DNA of 64,000 nucleotides from Theobroma cacao (Eukaryota > Streptophyta > Magnoliopsida > Malvales > Malvaceae): positions 10,239,995 to 10,303,994 of the forward strand of contig NC_030857.1 of the NCBI RefSeq assembly GCF_000208745.1, written 5' to 3'. Below, piece after piece: positions 1 to 9,476 of this stretch. Position 1 is the first letter of the stretch; each line of letters opens with the position of its first letter. Both the position numbers and the translations under genes were made by a program. The notes under the pieces were generated by a model that was given only the letters and a program-made list of their open reading frames with translations, searched no databases and was not told the origin of the DNA.

Positions 1-740
1 TACAAAAGTTATTTTAGGAAGACTTTGAAAATATTGTGTTTTAAGAAAATAGAATATTTTATTTAATGTTTTTATTATATTCAAATAGCTATAATTTTAC
101 TTTAAACGAATGTTTTAGACTTCAAAATTTAATTTAAATCATGAAATATGTGTTTCCACTTACATATTACATTTTTTCGGATTTCGAAATTTAAAAAAAA
201 AAAATAACGAAAATGCCCCAGTGAGCTAGAAAATAATATTTTTATTGTTTTGAGTTGGAAACAACTTATGATTTCTTGAAATGCGAGATTTAATAACTGT
301 CGCTCACCGGGGAGATGCGGAAGTTGATGCTAAGCCTTGCGGGGTTTCGATCGGCATTCGGGGTAATGAGTGCTTATCGGGACGTCGCGGCGGTTGTCAC
401 GGGCCCGATGAGAGTTTCGGGTCGTGACAATTTTATTGTGTTTGGGATTGGGATGATTGTTAAGCATGTTTACTAGGGATTTTGAATTTTTTATGGGATT
501 TTGAGTTGAAATTGTTCAGGGAATATTTTGTAAAAAGGGTATATTTTGTTTTTATATAAGGGGAATGAGCAAGACCTCTCGATAGGGATATATTTTCTCT
601 TGCTTTAGAAGGTTATGGAGTTTTGTAACCTATCTTTTATGAAATGCATAATTTCATGGCTTAGAAAAAAAAAATGTGTTTTAGGTTCTTGAGTTTATTG
701 GTTTATTCATAGAATCCAAAATTGAGTTTACTGGCTTTTA
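1..740. other. AT-rich intergenic DNA with a GC-rich islet
   Basis: No coding region is supported here. A GC-rich islet at about 300-430 stands out from AT-rich surroundings and ends in GGGTCGTGACAA. Such islets are often edges of old Gypsy-type LTR sequence in plants, but no LTR ends or target duplication could be fixed. This attribution is inference. Confidence 0.4.
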
Positions 741-1172
741 GGTGTTGCGTGACTTAATCATCGTGTGACTAGTTTTTAGTCATTACATGATTGGTTTTAG
801 GCATTACGTGACTATTTTTTATACATTGCGTGACTGATTTTTAAGCAATGCGTAAAGCACACAATGCCTTACTAACAAGTCACGCAATGCCTATCAACTA
901 GTCATGCAATGCCTTATCAGAAACTAGTCACGTAATGCCTTATCAAAAACTAGTCACATAATGCCCAAAGTTAGTCACGGAATGCTTATCAACTAGTCAC
1001 GCAATGCCTTATTAGAAACTAGTCATGCAATGCCTTATCAAAAACTAGTCACGCAATGTCCAAAGTCAGTCACGCAATGCTTTACAAAAACTCAGTCACG
1101 TAATGTCCAAAGTCAGTCACACAATATCCAAAGTCAGTCATGTAATACCTAAAAACTAGTCACATAATTTCC
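741..1172. repeat. Degenerate minisatellite with opposed arms
   Basis: About 13 degenerate copies of a motif close to GTCACGCAATGCC lie at 875-1172, spaced roughly 20-26 bp and joined by short linkers such as AAAACTA. The left part (741-850) holds about five copies of the reverse complement, GGCATTGCGTGAC. The array therefore switches orientation near 850-875 and could fold into a long imperfect hairpin. Copies differ by single substitutions, mostly C to T or G to A, consistent with decay of methylated CpG. No protein is encoded. Origin is unknown; it may be an internal tandem block of a transposable element. Confidence 0.8.
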
Positions 1173-2868
1173 AAAAATCACCAAAACTACTTAATTCCAT
1201 TTAACAAGATCAACAACTTCAAACGATACACCATATTCCATTTAACAAAATAATTAACAAATATGAATGCTCAAAATGTTCGAAAGTTTTTCTTCATACA
1301 TCAAAAATCACTCTAAAATGTTTAAAAATACTCAAAATGCTCACAGGTTTTCTTCGTGTATTAAAAACTATTCCAAAATGTTCAAAATACTTAAACGTTT
1401 TTCTTTCTGGTAAGGAATACTCCAAAGATGAATAGTATGGTGAGAAAAGCTCAAAAAATATGAGTCAATTTGAGGATCAACCTAAACATACTTGACCTGT
1501 TAATAGGTTTCGGGTTGAGGTGCGGAGCCTAACGAATGGGTCGGTTTCATTAAGGACAATTTTGTTTAATTTTTTTTCTCTTGGCTAAAAACAAATAAAA
1601 TTATAGGGAGAACTATTCTTAAAAATGCCTTATGCCTCATGCATATTTATGAAAAGCACTCCTAATATAATGTCTCATAATTCATTAACATTGTTCATTT
1701 GTTACGGTTGAGAATGGATCACAAAGGCATCATTTCTCCTTTGGTCTTTCAGTTTGTTTCACTACTTTTTTTTTTGGGATAATTAATAGTTTCTTACTTC
1801 CCACTAACACTGCTTAAGTATGCATGAAAAATGCCATAAGCATTAATTGTTTACACAACCACGCTCAACTTATGTTTTTAAAAAATTTCTAACTGCCCTT
1901 ATTTCTTATAAAAAAATACCTTTTTATTATTTTATTTAATTTTTTTATGTATAAAATTTCAACACAATACTTTGACCCCAAAATCTAACCCAACGAATAT
2001 ATAGCATGTATAATTTGTCATTTATTATTTTACAACTACAAATTAATATGTATTTCCCTTTTATTTTAATCATGCCCTCTTAAAATTATGCTGCTAAATG
2101 TCTCAATTGGACGCTATCTTTATATATTTAAATAGCATTATTATATTTTTACGTACACTATGTAACATTTCAATAGCATTTCAAGTCGAAGAGTAAAAAA
2201 AAAAGGGTGAATCAACAAAGTGCCAAATGTTAAAAAAAAAAAAGAATACTAGAAATTTTTAATTTTTCAAGCAATGAATGCCTTTGTTTAATCTTTCAAT
2301 CATTTATAAAAGTCAGTGGCATATTTTTTGAGAATAAAGTATGCGGTTTCAAATGTATTCAATGATTTGTTTTGATCATAGACATGCCCAAAAATGGTTC
2401 TGTAATAGTTTAAATAGCTAATTTTGCATATATGAAGTATGAACTATGAATTGTACTTTAATTGTGCATTTGGTCCGTTAGAACCTATATTCATTATTCT
2501 TTTGGTATAGGTTTGATTATGAGCTAAGTGTACACTGTTTCATAGATGTCACCTCTTTTCCTTAAGATTTGAACTTGAGAATCTAATTTGAAGTTTTATG
2601 TGAAGGTTGAAATTAATGGCATTTGGTATTCTTAGTGTAGTTTTAAACTTTATTATTTTCAAGAAAACATGAATGGAATTCTAATTGTTGTTTTTGCAAA
2701 GTATAAAATTATGAATTTTGATTTTTTTGTGTTAATTTAATTTAATTGACATTTTAAGAAGTGTAATCACTAATGTATGGTTTGTAACATATAAGGTGTG
2801 AGTATAATATTGTGTTAATTATTTTATTTATACGTGTGAGTTAATGTCAAATTAAATTAGTGACCATA
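1173..2868. other. Intergenic, nothing recognised
   Basis: AT-rich sequence with short homopolymer runs. The longest open frames are short and unlike known proteins. Diverged copies of a phrase like CTCAAAATGTTC at 1268-1400 suggest an old local duplication. Confidence 0.5.
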
Positions 2869-3323
2869 GTTAATGTCGTAACGTGCGGGTTCGGGAACCC
2901 GATCGCCAGACTCGTATGTGAAAACTCACTAAAAAATTAAACTAGGAGTCGCCACCAATCTTTTTTACTAGGTGCAATTGGCCACCTATTGACTCGATTC
3001 TAATCAATGAAAACTTAAATTAATTTTAAGCCCACCGAAAAGAACTTTAAACTGGTCTACAATTTTTTAGATCTAGGTTCGGGAGTACGGTTACGCCCGG
3101 AGAAGGATTAGCACCCCCGGAACGCCCGTTCCATGAACGGTACCATTTTTAGATTATCCTATTGGGCTTTAATTTTTAATTTCACTATGTTTCCTTAATT
3201 ATTATTCACTTATTTTTATCTCCTATTTGACCTAAAATGGAATGCAAATACGAGGCAAGATGCATGGCGTGAAAAAAAATACCGGACGAATAACTTTTTA
3301 TCGAGGATATTTTCTCGAATCCG

Positions 3324-3700
3324 CCCATCATACTGGTGGGACTTGGGGTATTCTCTCACCTAGGAAATTATCCGAGAAATTCACCTTCGCAAATTTAACG
3401 AATAATTCCCATCATCGGAGTTATCGTACGTTTTTCTTTAAAAATAATGTTTTCGTGCATAGTAAACCTAATTCGGGTAAAAGCCTTTTATTAAAGATGT
3501 TTCTCGAGCCCTCCCATCATACTGGTGGGACCCGGGAACACCTTTCACCTAAAGAACTTTTCGAGAAATACTCGCCTTCGCAAGATCCTCGAAAGATCCT
3601 ATCATCGGGGTTTAAACTCGAAAACAGAAATATTTATATGCAATGATATGTATGATGCAATATATATATATATATATGCAATTATCTATATTTTTTTAGT
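3324..3700 (+). repeat. Two diverged 189-bp direct repeats inside the LTR
   Basis: CCCATCATACTGGTGGG occurs at 3324-3340 and again at 3513-3529. Each is preceded by a TTTCTCGA-like string and followed by similar text (TCTCACCTA/TTTCACCTA, then CGAGAAAT and CGCCTTCGCAA or ACCTTCGCAAA). This is an old tandem duplication with a 189-bp period. The open reading frame crossing it is a by-product of the repeat and is not a gene. Confidence 0.7.
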
Positions 3701-3808
3701 TATTATTAATTAATTATTATTTTTATTTTATTATATTTTTTTATTATCATATTTTCTATTCTTATTTCTTATTATTATTTTTTTCATACTTTACATTTTT
3801 TGTTCTAA

Positions 3809-4535
3809 NNNNNNNNNNNNNNNNNNNNNNNNNNNNNNNNNNNNNNNNNNNNNNNNNNNNNNNNNNNNNNNNNNNNNNNNNNNNNNNNNNNNNNNNNNNN
3901 NNNNNNNNNNNNNNNNNNNNNNNNNNNNNNNNNNNNNNNNNNNNNNNNNNNNNNNNNNNNNNNNNNNNNNNNNNNNNNNNNNNNNNNNNNNNNNNNNNNN
4001 NNNNNNNNNNNNNNNNNNNNNNNNNNNNNNNNNNNNNNNNNNNNNNNNNNNNNNNNNNNNNNNNNNNNNNNNNNNNNNNNNNNNNNNNNNNNNNNNNNNN
4101 NNNNNNNNNNNNNNNNNNNNNNNNNNNNNNNNNNNNNNNNNNNNNNNNNNNNNNNNNNNNNNNNNNNNNNNNNNNNNNNNNNNNNNNNNNNNNNNNNNNN
4201 NNNNNNNNNNNNNNNNNNNNNNNNNNNNNNNNNNNNNNNNNNNNNNNNNNNNNNNNNNNNNNNNNNNNNNNNNNNNNNNNNNNNNNNNNNNNNNNNNNNN
4301 NNNNNNNNNNNNNNNNNNNNNNNNNNNNNNNNNNNNNNNNNNNNNNNNNNNNNNNNNNNNNNNNNNNNNNNNNNNNNNNNNNNNNNNNNNNNNNNNNNNN
4401 NNNNNNNNNNNNNNNNNNNNNNNNNNNNNNNNNNNNNNNNNNNNNNNNNNNNNNNNNNNNNNNNNNNNNNNNNNNNNNNNNNNNNNNNNNNNNNNNNNNN
4501 NNNNNNNNNNNNNNNNNNNNNNNNNNNNNNNNNNN
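3809..4535. other. Assembly gap (727 N)
   Basis: A run of 727 undetermined bases inside the long LTR. Its true length cannot be judged from the sequence. Confidence 0.99.
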
Positions 4536-4846
4536 TAAACCCTTTTCCTTTTTTTTTTCTAAGTTTGCTATTATCTATTACATAATTAAATGTATAGATT
4601 CTTATATTTTTACTTTATCCAATTTCTTGTATATAAAGTTTTAATTTCGTTTTTTCTAAAAATAACTAAAATAAGTAAATATATAAAATAAATTTAAAAA
4701 AAAGAAAAAAGCATTCACAATAAGCATAAAAGATTCAAGCCCAATAATCGTAGAGCCCAGAACATACCAAGGTCGGGCTTGGACTAGCCCAAAACTGAAC
4801 CCACAGATGCCCACAATAGCTCCAGAAGCCCACTCCTCTTTCAGTC

Positions 4847-4980
4847 AAAACGCACCGTTTAGTGCCTTGCTTCAGCTGCCCTGTTGTGCGCCCAAACGAC
4901 ACCGTTTAGAAGGATAGGCTAAGTTTGTTGATGAGTCTCAAAATGACGTCGTTTTGAACCTCCCAAACCCTAACTATAAA
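4847..4980 (+). promoter_or_regulatory. Putative LTR promoter: three CACCGTTT-type motifs and a TATA box
   Basis: Three related motifs lie in a row: AAAACGCACCGTTT (4847-4860), AAACGACACCGTTT (4894-4907) and AAATGACGTCGTTTT (4941-4955). A TATA box, TATAAA, follows at 4975-4980 and then a long CT-rich leader (4985-5560). This is the U3-to-R layout expected of an LTR promoter. That the motifs act as enhancer sites is inference. Confidence 0.5.
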
Positions 4981-5771
4981 TTCTTCTTTTTTTCTCCTCT
5001 CTCCATTTTCTCTCTTTTGCCTCTCTTTCTAGCCGCTTAACTCTCTCTCTTCTCTCTACAAACCGCCGGCCAAACCAACGATCAACTCTCTCCCAAACCG
5101 GTAATGTCTTTCCTGCGCCGGTCGGCTGTCTCTTTCTTGGGACAGCTTGAACCTTTCTCCTCTCACTCTCATTCCTTTCACCAACCACCTGAAAACTCTT
5201 CTTCTCTGTCGGCGCCAACCGTGCCACCAGATCTGACCCCCTTAACACCGCTCGATCCGATCTCCAAATCTCCTTTCACCGGTGGTCAAGATCTCTCTCA
5301 CTTTCCTTTCACTAGTGGTTGGTAAAACCCAAAAGCCCTAGCTCCCACTAAATCGGATCTCCCTCTCTTTCCTTTTTTCGGCGTCGGCCTCTCACCCTCT
5401 CTTTCTATTCGCATCGGCCACCGAAGCCTTTTTTACTTTCGTCGCCCAAATCTGGCTTTTCTCCCCTCGCCGACACCACTCGAACCAAAACTCTCTCCTC
5501 TCTCTGCTTCTTCTTTTCACGGGCGGCGAGCCCAAAACCCAAGGCTTCCTATCCTTTTTTGTGCATATGTGTGGTATTTTTTGTTGTGTTGATTCTGGCT
5601 GCTAGAAAAACTTAGGGTATTTTTTTGATTTGATTGATTTTTTTTTTTATTTTTCGGTGATTTTTTTTGTTGCTCTCGGTTGCTTAGAAAGCTTGCAGGT
5701 TGCTCTCCCGGTTTCCCTGAATGCTACAGTGCCCCCTCCCCTTTATACTCGGTTCCCGGGCTCTGGAGGGG

Positions 5772-5875
5772 GCACGCTCCACTACCTTGTTCCTGGGCAT
5801 TGGGGGGCACGTTCCACTACCCTGCCAGACGTGAATTTTTTGCGTCTGGCAGGGTGAGGGAGGTGCACCCTGCCA
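5772..5875. repeat. Perfect 13-bp-stem hairpin with a flanking short duplication
   Basis: ACCCTGCCAGACG (5819-5831) and CGTCTGGCAGGGT (5843-5855) form a perfect 13-bp inverted repeat around an 11-nt loop. A third partial arm, ACCCTGCCAG, lies at 5866-5875. Just upstream GGCACGCTCCACTACC (5771-5786) is repeated as GGCACGTTCCACTACC at 5806-5821. All of this is inside the long LTR near its 3' end. Confidence 0.85.
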
Positions 5876-5993
5876 GTCGTACCTCCCTCCCCTCTTTTTT
5901 CATTTCTTCTTTATTTTTTTTATTTTTATTATTTTTATTATATATTTTTTTTAATTCATTTTTTTTGTTTATGATTTTAGTGTCTACAGTTAA

Positions 5994-6844
5994 CCACCTT
6001 TTAATTTGTATTTATAGTAAAAAAATGAAAAAAATTAAACCAAATATTCATTATTTATATGTAATTTTTTTATGACACTAATCTATCAAATTTTTTTATA
6101 ATTAGTAAGTATCTAATACCTTTTTCTTTTTTGTGGCAACCTGAAGATTATTTGAGGTTTGATCAATGAAAAAGGCAGATTTAAAGCACAATGGAGATTT
6201 TATTGGATTCCATGGAGTATAAGCTGATCGAATTCAATCAAAGGGATGGATAAATTTGCCAAAAGAAGTTGAATAGCCTGGGGTTGGGTGACAGTGCCTC
6301 AGAGTTGCAGGGTTTGTTTTTGTTTGCCTGCACTTTTGTTGATTGATCATTTTGAAGGTATAAAAGTATAGCATTTTTTTTTTAAAAAAAAAAGGAAGCT
6401 GAACAGCAATTCTAAACTAAAAGTTCCAAAAATAAAAGGCGGTCTCTCACAACATATTTTGATTCAAAACGGAGAAATGGGAAGGAGAGGGACTGGTATT
6501 TTAATTGCCAAGGATGTGAATGTTGGCATCAATACTCTAGTTTTTGATTAACTACAAATCTACTACCTTTTCTCGTGGGTGTTGGGCAGCCGCAGTCAAA
6601 TGACCCAAGTCCTGCCATTCATTTCAGGGTTGAAAATTCTTTCCGCTACCAAAGAACTACTATTCTCTATTCAAAGATTACGACTCGAAGCAGTTAAAGC
6701 TTTACGGAAGTAAGGATCAGATTGTAGACTTTGAAAGATGGAGTCTTCTTTTCTAACTTCCATTTCGCGCGCTAATGCATTCAAATCACGTTTTACCGTT
6801 GTTTACATGTAGGCAACGACCTGAAAGTCTCAATTCACCAGAAA
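5994..6844. other. Spacer and duplicated 5' flank of the receptor-kinase pseudogene
   Basis: No gene is seen in 5994-6640. From about 6655 to 6844 the sequence resembles the flank of the downstream receptor kinase (about 11282-11468), for example ATGGAGTCTTCTTT at 6738 and 11354. The tandem duplication that made the gene pair therefore included roughly 190 bp of upstream DNA. Confidence 0.6.
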
Positions 6845-6985
6845 ATGGTTGTTACGATTCTGTTCCTTCTTCTAAGCTCCATTTACCACAAAATGGCTGT
6901 AACGATTCTGTTCCTTCTTCTAAGCTCCATTTACCAGAAAATGGCTGTTACGATTCTGTTTCTTCTTCTAAGTTCTATATTGTTC
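6845..6985 (+). repeat. 48-bp tandem triplication in the signal-peptide coding region
   Basis: Three head-to-tail units start with ATG at 6845, 6893 and 6941. The first two are 48 bp (16 codons) and the third is about 45 bp. Each encodes M(V/A)VTILFLLLSSI, and the first two add Y(H/Q)K before the next Met. The neighbouring gene has one unit (MAFMILFLLL). The period is a multiple of three, so the frame was kept and the hydrophobic leader was tripled. Confidence 0.9.
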
Positions 6986-8240
6986 ACAGCAAGTGCTCAA
7001 CCAAGAAATACCATCATCAGACCGGGTTCTTCTTTTTCTCCCAATAACAACTCATATTGGCTTTCCGAGTCTGGCCAGTTTGCCTTTGGTTTCTATCCAT
7101 ATGGCAATGGCTTCTCTGTAGGCATCTGATTTGAAAAAATCCAGCAGAAAACAATCGTCAAGTCACAATCTAATTTCTGATGTATCCTAAACAAATCATA
7201 CAAGGGGAAAGTTTCAACTCATTATGCAGAGAGATGGGAATGTGGCGCAATACCCAGTAGATTGAGTGGAACAGGAAACTGCTTACTGGAGTACAGGCAC
7301 ATCTAATGCTGGAGATAATGTGACCCTGAATCTTGATAGTAATGGTTAGCTTTACCTTTTGAATTCTATCACATTGGTTGTAAAAAACATTACCGAGAAG
7401 GTTAGTGTTTCAGGTAATCTTATCTACTGTGCAACAATTGATGCAGATGGAATGTTTCGATTGTATTCACACAGTTTCAACCAATCTGGTAATTGGTCAA
7501 TCGAATGGTCGTCCTCTAATAATAGATGCAATCCTAAAGGCTTGTGCGGTGTGAATAGCTACTGCACTTTAATGGATAGGGAACCTGTATGTCAATGTCC
7601 TCGTGGTTCTGATTTCATTGACCAGGGCCAGAAGGACCTGGGATGTCAAAAAATTACAGTGCAGATGCCTGCACTAGAAAGAGTGAACACAGCTTTGATG
7701 TTTATGAACTGAGCAGTGTGACCTGGGAAGAGGATCCTTATGGTACTCTCCAAGAGCTATAAAAAGATGATTGCAGAGAGGATTGCTTCAGAGATTGTAA
7801 CTGTGAACTTGCCTTATATGGAAGTGTAAGGCAAGTATGCAAAAAGCTGAAGCTCCCATTAAGATATGGGAGAAGACGATTGGGAGGTAGCATGACAACT
7901 TTTGTAAAGATTGGTACTGGGGTTAGGACAATAGTTGGAGGGAAAGGAAAGAAGCGTGAAGTGCGAATGGACATTTTCATTACTGGCATTGGATCCTTGA
8001 TGCTTGCATTTTTTGTTTTAAGCATTCTCTGGCATTCTTATATACAGGCACCGCATTCAAGAGTCCAAAAGGATTTCGGATCAAAGAGATAGTAGATTTG
8101 TTGAACAAGTCACTTTGAAATCATTCACATACGAGAAGCTAAAACATGCAACTAATAATTTCACGGATAATATTGGCAGAGGATCTTGTGGGGCGGGTTT
8201 TAAGGTGGCCATATGTAATGGTAGCAGAATTGTAGCCATC

Positions 8241-8292
8241 AAGAGACTAGAAAAAGTACTTACAAAAAAAAAAAAAAGAGACTAGAAAAAGT
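8241..8292 (+). mobile_element. Poly(A) microinsertion with 17-bp target duplication
   Basis: AAGAGACTAGAAAAAGT is present at 8241-8257 and exactly repeated at 8276-8292. The intervening 18 bases are ACTTAC followed by a run of A. The downstream paralogue has a single copy of the 17-mer and no A-run (13021-13041). The structure (long target duplication, A-tail, tiny body) resembles a severely 5'-truncated LINE- or SINE-type retroposition. The 35-bp gain shifts the kinase frame just after the conserved VAIK lysine. Alternatives are a filler-type repair event or slippage. Confidence 0.7.
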
Positions 8293-8559
8293 GGTGGCTG
8301 AAAGAGAGAGAGTATTCATGAATGAAATGAAAAAAATTGGGAAAACCCATCATAAGAATTTAGTTCAATTGCTTGGTTTCTGCCATGAAGGATCCAATAT
8401 GCTTCTGGTGTATGAGTACATGAGCAATGGGTCGCTTGCAGATTTCTTGTTTAGGTCAAGATTAAAGACAGAGTGGGAGGGAAGAATAACTATAACACTG
8501 AATATCGCCAGAGGAATTCTCCACTTGCACGAAGACTGCGAAACTCAGATCATCCACTG

Positions 8560-8965
8560 TGTTGAAATATTGGCTTTTGTTTCTAGAAGGAAGGTACTGC
8601 ACTGGTTTTGTGGTTGAGGTTCATAGAAGAAGAAAAGCACGTGATTTACAAATGTCTCAATTAAATGCTTTGCCGTTTAGTTTATTACTAATGTCGTTTT
8701 TCACATTTCTAGATGGTTCTTCAAATTAGCAAAACTATGTCATATCAATTTTTTTTTTTTTTTTTCTTTGTAAGCTGTCATTTTCTCTTTCTCTCTCTCC
8801 TTTGTGTACATGTACAGAAAGGCATATGATTAAATGTAGTAGTGGAGCTGGGTGCTGAATAGTGTCTGACAATTTTTGTCTCACAACTCTCCCTCTCTCG
8901 ATTTTTTTTTTCTTTCTCTGTTTTTGGTTCATCCATTTTTTTCAGAAAACTTGATTTATTCAACA
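8560..8965. mobile_element. 406-bp solo LTR (copia-like) inside the kinase domain
   Basis: The insert begins TGTTGAAATATT and ends TTATTCAACA, giving TG...CA ends with a 7-bp terminal inverted repeat (TGTTGAA/TTCAACA). It is flanked by the pentamer CACTG at 8555-8559 and 8966-8970. In the paralogue the same site reads ATCCACTGCGACATC without insert. Size, ends and 5-bp duplication fit a solo LTR. No internal coding sequence remains. It interrupts the catalytic-loop HCD codons. It is not the same family as the copia LTRs at 58-63.6 kb, because sequence inside the ends differs. Orientation is undecided. Confidence 0.8.
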
Positions 8966-9476
8966 CACTGTAACATCAAACCTGAAAACATACTCATGGA
9001 CGAGAAAGGATGTGCAAAAATTGCAGATTTTGGTTTGGCCAAGCTATTGATGCGCAACCAAACCAAAACTTATACAGGAATTAGAGGAACAAGGGGGCAC
9101 GTTGCCCCTGAATGGTGGCACCAAAACTCACCCATAACTGTGAAGGCAGATGTGTATAGCTTTGGAATAATGTCTTGAGATCATTTGCTGCCGAAGGAGT
9201 TTAGACATGAATGCTCCAGAGGATGAAGCAGTTCTATATGATTGTTTCATCGGCAAAGAATTAGAAAAGCTGGTAAAGAATGAAGAAGTGGAAAAGAATA
9301 TGCTAGAGAAGATGGTTGAGGTGGGATTATGGTGCATCCAGGATGATCCATCAATGAGACCATCGATGAAGAAGGTTATCCTAATGCTAGAACAGACAGT
9401 AGACGTACCAGGCCCACCTTGTCGTCCGAGTTCCTTTATTGGTTCTGTTAGAAGTTCCTCCACGAGTTCCTCGTAG

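Larger units (their letters stand above)
2874..5988 (+). mobile_element. Long solo LTR with 5-bp target duplication
   Basis: The segment begins TGTCGTAACG and ends AGTGTCTACA, the TG...CA ends of LTRs. It is flanked on both sides by the same pentamer GTTAA (2869-2873 and 5989-5993). That is the target-site duplication of LTR-retrotransposon integration. No gag-pol coding sequence is visible inside, so it reads as a solo LTR left by LTR-LTR recombination. At about 3.1 kb it is long, as in some Gypsy lineages (family assignment is inference). The interior holds a GC-rich block (2880-3140), two diverged 189-bp units, a promoter-like segment, a pyrimidine-rich leader and a hairpin. The N-gap at 3809-4535 leaves one alternative: if the gap size is wrong, the two visible parts could belong to 5' and 3' LTRs of a fuller element. 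Orientation is taken from the TATA box. Confidence 0.75.
6845..9476 (+). pseudogene. G-type lectin receptor-like kinase pseudogene
   Basis: Homologous over its length to the neighbour at 11469-13797. Recognisable parts in order: signal peptide, start of the bulb-lectin domain (SESGQFAFGFY), EGF-like segment (CGVNSYCTL), PAN-like cysteines (CREDCFRDCNCE-type, frameshifted), a transmembrane segment, then kinase pieces ([50 protein letters not shown]). Lesions seen: in-frame TGA at 7127-7129; about 255 bp of lectin coding sequence missing near 7155-7165; stops at 7263-7265 and 7347-7349; a 1-base frameshift near 7650; a 35-bp microinsertion at 8258-8292; a 406-bp solo LTR at 8560-8965; small deletions near 9175 and 9235. 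No continuous product is possible. Normally this intronless family encodes a plasma-membrane receptor kinase with an extracellular mannose-lectin-like domain. The last codon is at 9474-9476. Confidence 0.92.

Noticed and set aside
3242..3713. Open frames of 134 and 62 codons
   Set aside because: They lie across the 189-bp repeats of the LTR and have no protein-like domain.
4970..6075. Several Ser/Pro- or Arg/Glu-rich frames on both strands
   Set aside because: They follow the CT-rich LTR leader and the hairpin; composition explains them.
6775..7047. 90-codon frame with repeated ENGCYDSV-type text
   Set aside because: It is another frame of the 48-bp triplication in the pseudogene signal peptide.
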